NCBI RefSeq assembly: GCF_002102475.1
Contig: NZ_MSQD01000002.1
Location: 142,092-206,091 of the forward strand
Direction of reading: 5' to 3'
DNA length: 64,000 bases
Source: Thermoanaerobacterium sp. PSU-2
GTDB taxonomy: Bacteria > Bacillota > Thermoanaerobacteria > Thermoanaerobacterales > Thermoanaerobacteraceae
Shown: positions 53,975 to 63,541 of the stretch, piece by piece
How the letters are laid out: every line of letters begins with the position of its first letter
Position numbering within the stretch: position 1 is the stretch's first letter
Notes under the pieces: model-generated
Told to the model about the DNA's origin: nothing
The model's input: only the letters and a program-made list of their open reading frames with translations
The model's database searches: none
Program-made: the position numbers and the translations under genes

Positions 53975-56170
53975 TTAAATTAAATTAAGCGGGTCCAAAT
54001 CATACGATAGTTTGATGCCTTTCATAAAATTATGGCTATTTAAAGCATCACATATATCTTCCAAAACACTTCTTTCAACTGATTTTACAATAATCTGCCA
54101 CCTATAATTGTTTTTTATCCTTTCGATAGGAGCAGATGACGGACCTAATACTTTATTATAACTCTTTATTTCATTTTTGTTAATAGTTTTAATAATCAAA
54201 TTATGTACCAATGCGGCACTAGATATTACGTTATTTTTCTCTGGCCCTGATATCAATATATTTAATAAATGTGTAAAAGGAGGATACATGTATGTTTCTC
54301 TATAATGTATTTCTTCATTGAAAAAAGCTTCATAATCTTGATTTTTTGCAGCTATTATGCTGTAGTTATCATCTTCATATGTTTGAATTATTACTCTTCC
54401 AGGCTTTTCTCCTCTGCCAGCCCTTCCCGCTACCTGTGTTAAAAGCTGAAAAGTCCTTTCCCCTGACCTAAAATCAGGTATATTCAGCGTTATATCCGCC
54501 AGAATAACTCCTACCAGCGTCACATTTGGTATGTCAAAGCCTTTTGAAATCATCTGCGTGCCTATCAATATGTCTGCATTTCCGCTTCTAAATTCATTAA
54601 AAATTTTTTCATGAGCTCCTTTTGTTTTAGTAGTATCAATGTCCATTCTTAAGACTCTACTTTTAGGAAATAATCGCTTAACTTCCTTTTCTACACGCTC
54701 TGTTCCAATGCCTAAATATCTAATTCGCTTGCTTCCGCATTTAGGACACGTACGAACTGTATCGATATTGTATCCGCAATAATGGCACTTTAACTTTCCA
54801 TCATCTGCATGATATGTAAGTGATATATCACAATTTGGGCACTCAGGAACATAACCACAATCCCTGCATACGACAAATGAAGAAAATCCCCTTCTGTTTA
54901 GGAACAAAATAGTCTGTTCACCTTTAATCAAATTTTTTTTAATTTCATAATAAAGTTTTCTACTAAATATCGAATTATTGCCATCTGCCAATTCATGACT
55001 CATATTGACAATTTCGACTTCAGGTAAACTAATCCCTATTCTATTTTTTAATCTCAAAAGTTTATACTCATTATTGAGAGCTTTATAGTACGTTTCAACC
55101 TGAGGTGTTGCAGACCCCAGCAGCAAAACAGCTTTCTCTATCTCACATCTTTTTTCCGCAACTTCTTTTACATTATACTTTGGCTTAAAATCAGATTGTT
55201 TATAAGTATTTTCATGTTCTTCATCTATTATTATTAGCCCTAAATTAGAAAATGGTGCAAATACTGCATTTCTAACACCAACGACAATTTTCACATCGCC
55301 ATTTACAATTTTTCTCCATTCGTCAAATCTTTCTCCATCGGATAATCCGCTATGCAAAACAGCAACCAAATTACCAAACCTTGAAACAAATCTTTCGATA
55401 GTCTGAGGCGTTAAAGATATCTCCGGCACCAGGACAATCGCTTCTTTTCCTAATTCGATGCATTTTTCAATAAGCTGAAGATAAACTTCTGTCTTTCCAC
55501 TTCCAGTAACGCCAAACAAAAGATACTTCTCGAAAATACTTTTTCCAATGATTTTTTTTATTTCATTTATAACTTGCTCCTGTTCTTTAGTGGGAATATG
55601 CTTTTTCGTTCTATTACAATCTGTCGCTTTAAACCTATTTATCTCCTCATAATCTACTGACAAAATCCCTTTTTTAACCAAACTGTTTACAGTTGAATAA
55701 CTTACATTTAAGTCTTTTACTAGATCTGATAATGCAACCAAGTCGCTTTTCTTTAAATAATTTATAATCTCAAGTTGCCTCTGAGTAACTTTACAATCAT
55801 CAACAAAACTATTATTAAGCTTGACTGTCTTTACCTTTTTTATGCCGCTTTTTGTCCCTGATGGAATGATGCACTGCAAGCTTTCAGAAATATTGCATTT
55901 ATAGTAGTCTTTCATCCAAAAAGCTAAGTCTAACAATTTGTCATCAAACAATACAATATCATCCACAACATCAGCTATAGGCTTTACCTTGTCTATTGGT
56001 ACATCTGTTTTTTCTGATAAATTTATAACGTAACCTTCTACTGTACTTCTATTTACAGGCACTAAAACTTTAGTGCCTATCTTTATGTCGTTTATGCCAT
56101 CTGGCACAATGTAAGTTAAAATCCTATCGATATTTCGTGAATACTCACTTAAAACAACATCAGCAAACAT
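53975..56170 (-). CDS. priA: Primosomal replication restart helicase PriA
   Basis: PriA reloads the replisome at stalled forks. The 731-residue protein has the 3' DNA-binding domain (ILTYIVPDGINDIKIGTKVL), Walker A GVTGSGKTEVYLQ, DEEHENTYKQ, the eight-cysteine zinc region (CRDCGYVPECPNCDI, then CHYCGYN and CPKCGSKR) and AGRAGRGEKPG. ATG 56170 is five bases after GGGGGT. The earlier ATG includes that site and is rejected. It follows coaBC and a small terminator. Confidence 0.96.
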   Translation of the reverse strand: MFADVVLSEYSRNIDRILTYIVPDGINDIKIGTKVLVPVNRSTVEGYVINLSEKTDVPIDKVKPIADVVDDIVLFDDKLLDLAFWMKDYYKCNISESLQCIIPSGTKSGIKKVKTVKLNNSFVDDCKVTQRQLEIINYLKKSDLVALSDLVKDLNVSYSTVNSLVKKGILSVDYEEINRFKATDCNRTKKHIPTKEQEQVINEIKKIIGKSIFEKYLLFGVTGSGKTEVYLQLIEKCIELGKEAIVLVPEISLTPQTIERFVSRFGNLVAVLHSGLSDGERFDEWRKIVNGDVKIVVGVRNAVFAPFSNLGLIIIDEEHENTYKQSDFKPKYNVKEVAEKRCEIEKAVLLLGSATPQVETYYKALNNEYKLLRLKNRIGISLPEVEIVNMSHELADGNNSIFSRKLYYEIKKNLIKGEQTILFLNRRGFSSFVVCRDCGYVPECPNCDISLTYHADDGKLKCHYCGYNIDTVRTCPKCGSKRIRYLGIGTERVEKEVKRLFPKSRVLRMDIDTTKTKGAHEKIFNEFRSGNADILIGTQMISKGFDIPNVTLVGVILADITLNIPDFRSGERTFQLLTQVAGRAGRGEKPGRVIIQTYEDDNYSIIAAKNQDYEAFFNEEIHYRETYMYPPFTHLLNILISGPEKNNVISSAALVHNLIIKTINKNEIKSYNKVLGPSSAPIERIKNNYRWQIIVKSVERSVLEDICDALNSHNFMKGIKLSYDLDPLNLI

Positions 56171-56182
56171 AAATACCCCCAT

Positions 56183-56199
56183 AAAAAAAAGCCTTTAGG
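56183..56199 (-). terminator. Short terminator between coaBC and priA
   Basis: Small stem AGCCT/AGGCT with a tiny loop, then eight T on the minus strand, directly after the coaBC stop. The stem is short, so it may only attenuate. Confidence 0.55.
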
Positions 56200-57399
56200 C
56201 TATCTAATAAAAAGATTTTTTATCTCATCAAGTATTACATGAGCTACATCGGTTTTGCTCATTAAAGGATACTCTTTTACGTTCATATCCTTGTCTATGA
56301 TGCTAACTATGTTTGTATCACCTGAAAATCCAGCCCCTTCTCTTAAAACATCATTAGCTACAATCAAATCTAAATTTTTCCTTATAATCTTATTTTTGGC
56401 ACTTTCTATCAGATTTTCAGTTTCTGCGGCAAAACCGACTAAAAAAGTATTACCTTTTTCTTTTCCAAACTCATATAAAATATCTGGATTTCTGACTAAC
56501 TTCAATGCAAGATCATCGTCATTTTTCTTTATTTTGTTACTTTTATATATCTCCGGCCGATAATCAGCAACAGCAGCAGCTCCAATAAAAATATCAACTT
56601 TACCTTTAAATTTCATAACTTCATTGTACATCTCAAGAGCAGTATTTACGTGTATAGTTTCAATATCGATTGGATCATCTATATTTGTAGGACCTGAAAT
56701 CAAAATAACATTAGCTCCTCGAGATTTTGCAGCCTTTGCAATTTCAAAACCCATTTTTCCAGAAGAACGATTTGTAATATACCTTACTGGATCAATTGGT
56801 TCAACTGTTGGTCCTGCAGTGACTAAAACAGTAATACCATCATAATCTTTTTTTTCTATCCCTAATAATTCCAATATTTTTTTCTCGATATCCTCGATTT
56901 TTGCTAGTTTGCCTTTGCCAAATGTGCCGCAGGCTAATCTTCCATCTTCAGGCTCTATTATAAAATATCCAATAGACTTAAGCTTCTTTAAATTTTCTTG
57001 AAATAATATGTTTTGATACATATTTGTATTCATTGCAGGGGCAATAACAACTTTCGCATTAGTAGCCATTATAGTGGTTGTAAGCATATCATCCGCTATA
57101 CCATTGGCTATTTTACCTATGATATTTGCCGTAGCAGGAACGATAGCAAACACGTCTGCTTTTTCTGCCAATGCTATATGTTCTATTTCCCAAAACTTAG
57201 GACTTTCAAACATATCAACAATCACTTTATTGTGTGTTAGTGATTCAAATGTCAGTGGTGAAATAAATTTTGTGGCAGACTCTGTCATTATAACATCAAC
57301 ATTTATATTCTTTTTAACAAGCCTTGAAACCAAATCTGCTGATTTATATGCAGCAATACCTCCAGTAACACCAATGACCACATTTTTCGTATAAGCCAT
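56200..57399 (-). CDS. coaBC: Bifunctional phosphopantothenoylcysteine synthetase/decarboxylase
   Basis: CoaBC performs two central steps of coenzyme A synthesis. The N-terminal flavin decarboxylase (CoaC, about 1-180) has His74 in EIEHIALAEKAD, PAMNTNMY (121-128) and Cys157 in GRLACGTFGKG. The C-terminal CTP-dependent synthetase (CoaB) has VTAGPTVEPIDPVRYITNRS and AAVADYRP. In 399 residues both halves are intact. It lies 11 bases after rpoZ, the usual gmk-rpoZ-coaBC-priA order. Confidence 0.97.
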   Translation of the reverse strand: MAYTKNVVIGVTGGIAAYKSADLVSRLVKKNINVDVIMTESATKFISPLTFESLTHNKVIVDMFESPKFWEIEHIALAEKADVFAIVPATANIIGKIANGIADDMLTTTIMATNAKVVIAPAMNTNMYQNILFQENLKKLKSIGYFIIEPEDGRLACGTFGKGKLAKIEDIEKKILELLGIEKKDYDGITVLVTAGPTVEPIDPVRYITNRSSGKMGFEIAKAAKSRGANVILISGPTNIDDPIDIETIHVNTALEMYNEVMKFKGKVDIFIGAAAVADYRPEIYKSNKIKKNDDDLALKLVRNPDILYEFGKEKGNTFLVGFAAETENLIESAKNKIIRKNLDLIVANDVLREGAGFSGDTNIVSIIDKDMNVKEYPLMSKTDVAHVILDEIKNLFIR

Positions 57400-57410
57400 T
57401 AAAACACCTT

Positions 57411-57620
57411 CTACTTCAAACCAAATTTTTGCCTTTCAAATGTTATAAGTCCTTCATTTATTTCCTCAGTAGCAATTGTCACGGGTTTTTTTGAATCAGT
57501 CTCCACAAGACTTGGTTCACCGCTTATTATCTGTCTTGCACGCTTTGAAACTAAAGCACACAAAGTATATTTACTGTCAATTTTATTCATTAAATCTACT
57601 ATCGATGGATATAAAATCAT
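57411..57620 (-). CDS. rpoZ: RNA polymerase omega subunit
   Basis: Omega helps assemble and stabilise RNA polymerase. The 69-residue protein has YPSIVDLMNKIDSKYTLCAL, VSKRARQI and PVTIATEEINEGLI, the family hallmarks. The ATG comes directly after the gmk stop, nine bases behind AAGGAG. It is the shortest component of the gmk-rpoZ-coaBC operon. Confidence 0.95.
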   Translation of the reverse strand: MILYPSIVDLMNKIDSKYTLCALVSKRARQIISGEPSLVETDSKKPVTIATEEINEGLITFERQKFGLK

Positions 57621-58238
57621 TTAGCATCTCTCCTTTATTTCAAGATATAATCCCTTATTTCTATCAACTCTGCACTTTTCAGCTTTTATAATCGCAAGGA
57701 TTTTATCAACAGCTAAATCAACATCATCATTTATCACCACATAATTATATCTGGAAACGAAATTTATTTCTTCATAAGCACTTTTAAACCTCTTTAAAAT
57801 CTCTTCTTCAGTTTCTGTTCCTCTCTTTTTGATTCTATTCTTAAGCTCTTCCATAGACGGTGGCAAAATAAACACAAATACGCCTTCTGGATATTTGTCC
57901 TTAACTTTTAAAGCACCTTGAATGTCGATTTCTAAAATTACATCATGACCTTCATCTATATTTTTTTGTACAAATTCTTTCGGTGTACCATAATAATTAT
58001 CATACACCTTTGCCCATTCCAAAAGCATGTTATTTTCTATAAGAGTTTTAAACTTTTCAACTGTAGTGAAAAAATAATTTTCACCGTCAACTTCTCCATT
58101 GCGAGGTTTTCTAGTAGTCATTGATATGCTTAATTTGAGATTTTCGTCTTTCTTTAAAAGTGCTTTGCAAACCGTTCCTTTTCCAGCACCTGACGGACCG
58201 GATATTACAATCAATAAACCCTTATTGTACAATAACAT
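57621..58238 (-). CDS. gmk: Guanylate kinase
   Basis: Gmk phosphorylates GMP to GDP. The roughly 205-residue protein has the P-loop SGPSGAGKGTV, SMTTRKPRNGEVDGENYFF, EIDIQGALKVK and IFILPPS-like VFILPPSMEELKNR. The start is uncertain: ATG 58241, ATG 58238 and a TTG at 58232 all lie near an AAGGGG site. I chose the middle one for spacing. It follows remA by a few bases and precedes rpoZ directly. Confidence 0.95.
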   Translation of the reverse strand: MLLYNKGLLIVISGPSGAGKGTVCKALLKKDENLKLSISMTTRKPRNGEVDGENYFFTTVEKFKTLIENNMLLEWAKVYDNYYGTPKEFVQKNIDEGHDVILEIDIQGALKVKDKYPEGVFVFILPPSMEELKNRIKKRGTETEEEILKRFKSAYEEINFVSRYNYVVINDDVDLAVDKILAIIKAEKCRVDRNKGLYLEIKERC

Positions 58239-58246
58239 CATTCCCC

Positions 58247-58531
58247 TTAATCTTCAGATTCTTCTTCAATAATTTCCTCGTCAATTATGTCTTTTGAATT
58301 TAGTCTATTTGCAACTGTCTCTGGTTGAACTGCTGATAATATTATGTGGTCACTATCTGTTATTATAACAGCTCTAGTTCTCCTACCATATGTAGCATCA
58401 ATAAGCATACCTCTGTCCCGCGCCTCTTGTATAATTCTTTTTATAGGAGCAGACTCAGGACTAACAATGGCTACTAATCTGTTTGCCGAAATAATATTGC
58501 CAAACCCTATATTTATTAGTTTGATGGCCAT
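58247..58531 (-). CDS. remA: Extracellular matrix regulator RemA (DUF370)
   Basis: RemA is a small DNA-binding protein that in Bacillus activates biofilm matrix and osmoprotection genes. The 94-residue protein starts [20 protein letters not shown] and has [19 protein letters not shown] and [18 protein letters not shown], the family core. Its acidic tail is usual. It stands between yicC and gmk, as in most Firmicutes. Whether it controls a matrix in this organism is unknown. Confidence 0.94.
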   Translation of the reverse strand: MAIKLINIGFGNIISANRLVAIVSPESAPIKRIIQEARDRGMLIDATYGRRTRAVIITDSDHIILSAVQPETVANRLNSKDIIDEEIIEEESED

Positions 58532-58544
58532 AATAATTATCCTC

Positions 58545-59420
58545 CTACTCTATATTTTGTACTTGCTCCCTTATCTTTTCAATCTGATCTTTTAATTCTA
58601 TGACTCCATTTATTATACCGAGATCCATTGACTTTGAACCAATTGTATTTGCTTCTCTGTTCATCTCCTGTGTCAAGAAATCTAATTTCTTTCCTATAGG
58701 CATAGAACTATCCAGTGAAAACTTAAATTGGCTTATATGACTTCTAAGCCTTGTTATCTCTTCTGAAATGCTCGTCTTATCTGCCATTATTGCCACTTCA
58801 GTTAAAAACCTGTTCTGATCAAGTTCACCACCAATAAGCTCATTTATTCGTGTTTCAAGTTTTTTCTTATACTCATTTATAACGGCAGGTCCTCTTTCCT
58901 CTATCTTATCAATTATACCACTTAACATGTCCAATCTATTTATTATATCGTCTTTTAATTTTATACCTTCTAAAACCCTCATGTCAATTAAATTTTTAAT
59001 GCTCATGTCTAATGCTTTATCTACGATAGTCCAAACATTGTCTATGTCTACATTAACGCTTTTCACATCTATTATTCCCGGTATTGATAGAATATCGCTT
59101 AATTTTATGTCATCTGTAAGATTAACACTTTTTTTTAAGTCATGAATTATATTTATGTATTGGTTTAAAAGATCGTAATTTAACTCAAGGGAATCAAGAC
59201 TTTTTTCATAAGCCTCAAGAGAAATATTTATCTCTACTCTACCTCTTTTAATGCTTTCCCCAATTTTTAGCCTTATCCTATCTTCTAACCCACTTAAAAC
59301 TTTCGGAAGTTTTATCGACAAATCCAAAAACCGGTGGTTTAAACTTTTTATTTCAGTTAAGACGTGAAAGCCATTTTCGATTGCTTCACCTCTGCCAAAA
59401 CCAGTCATGCTTTTTATCAT
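58545..59420 (-). CDS. yicC: YicC family endoribonuclease
   Basis: YicC-type proteins are RNA-degrading enzymes, related to YloC in Bacillus. The 291-residue protein has the signature N-terminus [32 protein letters not shown] and [11 protein letters not shown]. Near the C-terminus are [20 protein letters not shown] and [23 protein letters not shown] residues. ATG 59420 follows GGGTGATAAG. The frame start at 59450 has no better ribosome site. It follows dapF by about 39 bases. Confidence 0.94.
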   Translation of the reverse strand: MIKSMTGFGRGEAIENGFHVLTEIKSLNHRFLDLSIKLPKVLSGLEDRIRLKIGESIKRGRVEINISLEAYEKSLDSLELNYDLLNQYINIIHDLKKSVNLTDDIKLSDILSIPGIIDVKSVNVDIDNVWTIVDKALDMSIKNLIDMRVLEGIKLKDDIINRLDMLSGIIDKIEERGPAVINEYKKKLETRINELIGGELDQNRFLTEVAIMADKTSISEEITRLRSHISQFKFSLDSSMPIGKKLDFLTQEMNREANTIGSKSMDLGIINGVIELKDQIEKIREQVQNIE

Positions 59421-59459
59421 CTTATCACCCATCAATATTATAATCAACATTATTTCCTT

Positions 59460-60293
59460 CTAAACAATATCTATATCACCAGTAAAAACTTTTTCGGCTT
59501 TACCTGTTAAATAAATATTGTTATCAGATGTCCATTCAATATACAAATCTCCCTTTTTAAAATGAACATAAACATTCCTCTTTGTCCTATTTGTTAATGC
59601 GGAAGCCACAGCCGAAGCGCAGGCACCAGTGCCGCAGGCAAGAGTCAAGCCTGCACCTCTTTCCCAAGTTCTCACCGTAATATTATTTTCATCTTCAACT
59701 TTGACAAAATCAACATTTGTTCCACGTGGAAATATATGTAATTTTTCAATTAACGGCCCTACATTCACAATCATATTATCATCAATAGAATTAACAAAAA
59801 TAACAGTATGCGGTACGCCAACTAGTAACGATGTTACAGTATAAGCTCTTCCATCTATTTTTATCGTCTCTTCTATAAATTGATTTTTATCTGTTTTTAC
59901 TGGAATTAAATCGGGCCTAAAATTAGGATTGCCCATGTGAACTCTTACTTTGTCCACATTATCATTTTCAAATATTAATTCTGGCATTACAATGCCAGAC
60001 AATGTCTCAACTGACATTTTCCCTTTTGAAACTATGCCATTTTCATAGACATACTTTGCAAAGCAGCGCGCTCCATTCCCACACATTTCTGCTTCACTGC
60101 CATCCGAATTGATTATTCTCATCTTAATATCTGCTATTCCAGATGGCTCCACTATCAAAAGACCATCTCCGCCTATGCCAAAATGCCTATCACACAATTT
60201 TCTCGCTAAAACGTCATACTCTAACTCTTTGTTTTCTAAATTTTCAAAGACTATAAAATCATTGCCTAATCCATTCATCTTTGTAAATTTCAT
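59460..60293 (-). CDS. dapF: Diaminopimelate epimerase
   Basis: DapF converts LL- to meso-diaminopimelate, needed for peptidoglycan and lysine. The 277-residue protein has the two catalytic Cys: Cys71 in AEMCGNGARCFAKY and Cys220 in TLACGTGACASA. The start KFTKMNGLGNDFIVFE is typical. AAGAGGTGAAAAAG precedes ATG 60293. No other lysine or diaminopimelate gene is next to it. It leads the dapF-yicC-remA-gmk run. Confidence 0.96.
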   Translation of the reverse strand: MKFTKMNGLGNDFIVFENLENKELEYDVLARKLCDRHFGIGGDGLLIVEPSGIADIKMRIINSDGSEAEMCGNGARCFAKYVYENGIVSKGKMSVETLSGIVMPELIFENDNVDKVRVHMGNPNFRPDLIPVKTDKNQFIEETIKIDGRAYTVTSLLVGVPHTVIFVNSIDDNMIVNVGPLIEKLHIFPRGTNVDFVKVEDENNITVRTWERGAGLTLACGTGACASAVASALTNRTKRNVYVHFKKGDLYIEWTSDNNIYLTGKAEKVFTGDIDIV

Positions 60294-60329
60294 AACTTTT
60301 TCACCTCTTACTACAAATAACGCATATAT

Positions 60330-60338
60330 ATTATAACA
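60330..60338 (-). promoter_or_regulatory. Extended -10 promoter of dapF
   Basis: Minus strand TGTTATAAT: a perfect -10 with the TGn extension, 37 bases before the ATG. The -35 region (ACCAGT) is poor, as is usual for extended -10 promoters. Confidence 0.55.
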
Positions 60339-60409
60339 TAAATTTATAAAAAACTGGTTATATAATTTTGCTCAATTAATTTTTTGCAATCATCATATCG
60401 CTGATTTAT

Positions 60410-60437
60410 TTGTAATAAATTCATGCCGTGATATACT
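60410..60437 (+). promoter_or_regulatory. Promoter of rqcH
   Basis: Plus strand: -35 TTGTAA (60410-60415), 16-base spacer, -10 TATACT (60432-60437) with a TGn extension. It lies 36 bases before the chosen ATG, in the 171-base gap divergent from dapF. Confidence 0.5.
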
Positions 60438-60473
60438 ATTAAGTAGAATTGCATTTAGAAAGGAATGTTCAAC

Positions 60474-62192
60474 ATGGCTTTGGATGGAATAACACTATAT
60501 GGAATAGTCAATGAACTAAAAAGCACACTGCTTGACGGAAAAATAGATAAGATATATCAGCCCGAAAAAGACGAAATCATAATCTTTATCAGAAATAACG
60601 GCAAAAATTACAAATTGCTTTTATCAGCAAATGCAAATTTTCCAAGAGTATATCTAACAGATGAAAATAAAGAAAATCCAGTTACTCCCCCTATGTTTTG
60701 CATGTTACTTCGAAAGTATTTGCAAGGTGGAAAAATTATAGATATATACCAAAGGGGATTCGATAGAATTTTATTCATCGATGTTTTAAGTCGTGATGAA
60801 TTAGAAAAAGAGGTCATAAAAACATTAGTAATAGAAATAATGGGAAGATACAGCAATATTATATTAATAGATAAAGAGAGTAGAATTATAGTCGATAGCA
60901 TTAAAAGAGTATACAAGGATATGAGCAAAATACGGGAAATAGTTCCCGATGTCAAATATGAGATGCCCCCACTACAAGATAAATTTACAATTCAAGATTT
61001 TACAAAAGATGATTTGTCAAGAAAATTAAAATTAAAAAGCGGTAAAAAGGTTGATAAAGCCCTTTTAGAGCTTTTTGAAGGATTTAGCCCTGTTTTATCA
61101 AGGGAAATTGCATATAGGAGTAAAGTAGATGATAGATACATAAATGAGCTTTCAGAAGACGATATGGAGAAACTGAATTGCAATTTAAATTTATTGAAAA
61201 GCCTTTTAGAAAATTCAAATTTTAAACCATGTATTGCTTATATTGACGATAATCCTTATGAATTTTCTATCATTGAACTTACACAGTATGAAAATTTAGT
61301 TTTCTATAAAAGTGTCAACGAAGCCGCATTAAAGTTTTATAGAGAAAAAGCAAATGCAGAAAGTTTAAAATCCCGTTCACATGATTTAAAAAAGCTTATT
61401 CAAACGCACTTAGAGAGATTATATAATAAACTTGGCAAGCAATTAGATGAATTGAAAAATGCTGAGAATGCAGATATATACAAACTATATGGCGAGCTTA
61501 TAACGAGTAATTTGTATAAACTTAACAAAAAAACCGATGCATTTAAAACTATAAATTATTATACTGGTGAAGAAATAACAATACCACTTGATATAAAATA
61601 TACGCCAAATGAAAATGCTCAAATGTATTTTAAAAAATATGCTAAATTAAAAAATGCAGTAGAATTTCTTACAAAGCAAATAGAAGAAACAAAAAAAGAA
61701 ATAGAATATCTAGAAGGACAACTTTTAAATGTTGAGCAGTGTACATTGCCATCAGAAATAGACGAAATAAGAGAAGAATTAGCAGATACAGGATACATAA
61801 AAAAGAAAAATAAAGACAAAAGACAAAAGAAAAGTATATCAAAACCTCTACACTATATATCTTCAGATAATTTTGATATCTATGTTGGGAAAAATAATGT
61901 ACAAAATGATTACCTTACAATGAAATTTGCAGATATAAATGATGTATGGCTACATACGAAGAATATTCCCGGCTCACATGTCATAATCAAAAGCAAAGGC
62001 GCTAATATTCCTGACAGTACTATTTTAGAAGCTGCAAAATTGGCAGCAATGCACAGCAAAGCAAAAAATTCTTCAAATGTACCAGTTGATTACACGTTAA
62101 GAAAGTACGTTAAGAAACCAACAGGAGCAAAACCAGGTTTTGTAATCTATACAAATCAAAAAACATTGTATGTGACACCTGATAATAAGTAG
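60474..62192 (+). CDS. rqcH: Ribosome quality control factor RqcH (NEMF/FbpA family)
   Basis: RqcH binds stalled 50S subunits and adds C-terminal alanine tails that mark nascent chains for decay. The 572-residue protein has the NFACT-N domain (MALDGITLYGIVNELKSTLL; the Asp-Arg pair in GFDRILFIDV), helix-hairpin and coiled-coil middle (EEDMEKLNCNL-like region; IEETKKEIEYLEGQL) and the NFACT-R domain (IYVGKNNVQNDYLTMKFA, DVWLHTKNIPGSHVII). ATG 60474 is nine bases after AAAGGA. The first ATG abuts that site. It is often labelled fibronectin-binding protein. Confidence 0.95.
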   Translation: MALDGITLYGIVNELKSTLLDGKIDKIYQPEKDEIIIFIRNNGKNYKLLLSANANFPRVYLTDENKENPVTPPMFCMLLRKYLQGGKIIDIYQRGFDRILFIDVLSRDELEKEVIKTLVIEIMGRYSNIILIDKESRIIVDSIKRVYKDMSKIREIVPDVKYEMPPLQDKFTIQDFTKDDLSRKLKLKSGKKVDKALLELFEGFSPVLSREIAYRSKVDDRYINELSEDDMEKLNCNLNLLKSLLENSNFKPCIAYIDDNPYEFSIIELTQYENLVFYKSVNEAALKFYREKANAESLKSRSHDLKKLIQTHLERLYNKLGKQLDELKNAENADIYKLYGELITSNLYKLNKKTDAFKTINYYTGEEITIPLDIKYTPNENAQMYFKKYAKLKNAVEFLTKQIEETKKEIEYLEGQLLNVEQCTLPSEIDEIREELADTGYIKKKNKDKRQKKSISKPLHYISSDNFDIYVGKNNVQNDYLTMKFADINDVWLHTKNIPGSHVIIKSKGANIPDSTILEAAKLAAMHSKAKNSSNVPVDYTLRKYVKKPTGAKPGFVIYTNQKTLYVTPDNK

Positions 62193-62210
62193 GTATTGTA
62201 CCTACTTATT
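62184..62210. terminator. Bidirectional terminator between rqcH and thpR
   Basis: Perfect 12-base stem AATAAGTAGGTA/TACCTACTTATT with a TTG loop. It covers the stop codons of both convergent genes (rqcH ends 62192, thpR ends 62202). T-tracts are modest on both sides. Confidence 0.75.
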
Positions 62211-62756
62211 CGATTTTAAGGATACATCGAAAATAGATTTATAAACTCTTCTATTATTCTCCAACTTGCTTTCCATAAGATGTATATTAGATACTGCAAA
62301 ATAATCAGAATCTAATTTATGTAGATTGTTTATTTCTTCTATGCTTTTTACCAAAATAATTTCTCTTGCAACAGTAATATGGGCTTTAAATTTTCTATCG
62401 TCTTTTTTAAATCCCGCCTTAGATAATTCTGTTTCGATAACATCATGTAATAATTTAAGTCTATCATCATTTTTAACATCCACCCATAGTACTCTTATAT
62501 TATCTTTTCCTTCAAAACAACCAATTTTATTTAATCTAATGTAAAATGGCTTAAAATTTAACGAAATGTCATTTATTATCTTTCTGATTTTACTAACTTC
62601 TTCCTCATTTATCTCGTCAAAAAATTTAAGAGTTATATGTAAATTATCTCTATTTGTCCATCTTCCTTTTATTGTATATTTCTTTAACTGCTCTTGCAAA
62701 TTCTTAATATCATTTATAATATTTTCACTTAATTTTATAGCTAAAAACGCTCTCAT
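62202..62756 (-). CDS. thpR: RNA 2',3'-cyclic phosphodiesterase ThpR
   Basis: ThpR belongs to the 2H phosphoesterase (LigT) family, which opens 2',3'-cyclic phosphates. Its exact role in bacteria is unclear. The 184-residue protein has both catalytic motifs: HITL (40-43) and HITV (125-128). MRAFLAIKLSENI at the start and GRWTNRDNLHITLKF are family-typical. The gene follows the GNAT gene by 10 bases and converges with rqcH. Confidence 0.93.
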   Translation of the reverse strand: MRAFLAIKLSENIINDIKNLQEQLKKYTIKGRWTNRDNLHITLKFFDEINEEEVSKIRKIINDISLNFKPFYIRLNKIGCFEGKDNIRVLWVDVKNDDRLKLLHDVIETELSKAGFKKDDRKFKAHITVAREIILVKSIEEINNLHKLDSDYFAVSNIHLMESKLENNRRVYKSIFDVSLKSNK

Positions 62757-62766
62757 ATTTCCTCCA

Positions 62767-63330
62767 TTATGTATTATTTCTATTATTTCCCTGGAAATTA
62801 TGCTCTAAAAATTCGCTTTTTATAATCCCCATTATCCATTCGTTTATATATCGACCATGTTTATATACAACTTCCCGCAGCAATCCTTCTTTTTTAAAAC
62901 CACATTTTTCATAACATTTTATTGCTCTCTCATTAAAATCATACACTTTTAATTCTACTCGATGCAAATTCAATTCATTAAATATAAAATCTAATAAAGT
63001 CATTATAGCTTCTGAACCAAGACCTTTATTTCTATACTTTTCCTCACCTATCATTACCGCAATTTCACAATGTCTATTTTTCCAATCTACACTGCCATAT
63101 GAAATATTACCTATATATTCTTTAGTTTCATTATAAATAATTGCAAATTCACCTGATTCACTGTGATTTGTCTTTTTACTAAGCCACTCTGAAATTGAAC
63201 CTTCCGTCACAGGATATGGTATACCAGGCATCAAAAAATTTCTACTGTCTTCACTATTGCGAAATTCTACAAATTTCTCAATATATTTAGGCTCAAATGG
63301 TACAAGTTCAACATTTTTACTTTTTAACAT
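62767..63330 (-). CDS. GNAT family N-acetyltransferase (RimJ/RimL type)
   Basis: This 187-residue protein belongs to the GNAT group that resembles ribosomal-protein and small-molecule acetyltransferases. The acetyl-CoA loop is RNKGLGSEA (100-108), followed by LNLHRVELKVYDFNERAIKC and CGFKKEGLLRE. The substrate cannot be told from sequence. It lies just downstream of the rRNA operon terminator, has its own extended -10 promoter, and is probably co-transcribed with thpR. It may acetylate a protein N-terminus or an amine such as spermidine. Confidence 0.92.
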   Translation of the reverse strand: MLKSKNVELVPFEPKYIEKFVEFRNSEDSRNFLMPGIPYPVTEGSISEWLSKKTNHSESGEFAIIYNETKEYIGNISYGSVDWKNRHCEIAVMIGEEKYRNKGLGSEAIMTLLDFIFNELNLHRVELKVYDFNERAIKCYEKCGFKKEGLLREVVYKHGRYINEWIMGIIKSEFLEHNFQGNNRNNT

Positions 63331-63363
63331 TTTTTCACTTCCCCTCTTATAATTTTAACGCTT

Positions 63364-63372
63364 ATTATACCA
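63364..63372 (-). promoter_or_regulatory. Extended -10 promoter of the GNAT-thpR pair
   Basis: Minus strand TGGTATAAT: perfect -10 with TGn extension, 34 bases before the GNAT start and immediately after the rRNA terminator. The -35 is weak (TATCTC). Confidence 0.55.
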
Positions 63373-63382
63373 TAAAAATCAA

Positions 63383-63419
63383 AAAAGAGATAGTCCATTT
63401 AAAACAGACTACCTCTTTT
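63383..63419 (-). terminator. Terminator of the rRNA operon
   Basis: A 13-base stem (63383-63395 with 63407-63419, one G-U pair) with an 11-base loop lies just after 5S and ends in TTTTTTGATTTTT on the minus strand. Confidence 0.88.
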
Positions 63420-63424
63420 ATAAA

Positions 63425-63541
63425 TTTTTACCGGCAGCGACCTACTCTCCCGAGAAATCAGTACCATCGGCGCTGGAGGGCTTCACTTCCGTGTTCGGTA
63501 TGGGAACGGGTTTTTAACCTCCGCTATTGCCACCGGAAATC
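63425..63541 (-). rRNA. rrf: 5S ribosomal RNA
   Basis: About 117 bases on the minus strand, ends approximate. The conserved middle CCATACCGAACACGGAAGT and the terminal pairing CCGGTGGC with GCTGCCGG identify it. GTACTGATTTCTCGGGAGAG near the 3' side is typical of Firmicute 5S. It follows 23S by about 260 bases and precedes the operon terminator, so this end of the operon has no trailing tRNA. Confidence 0.93.
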
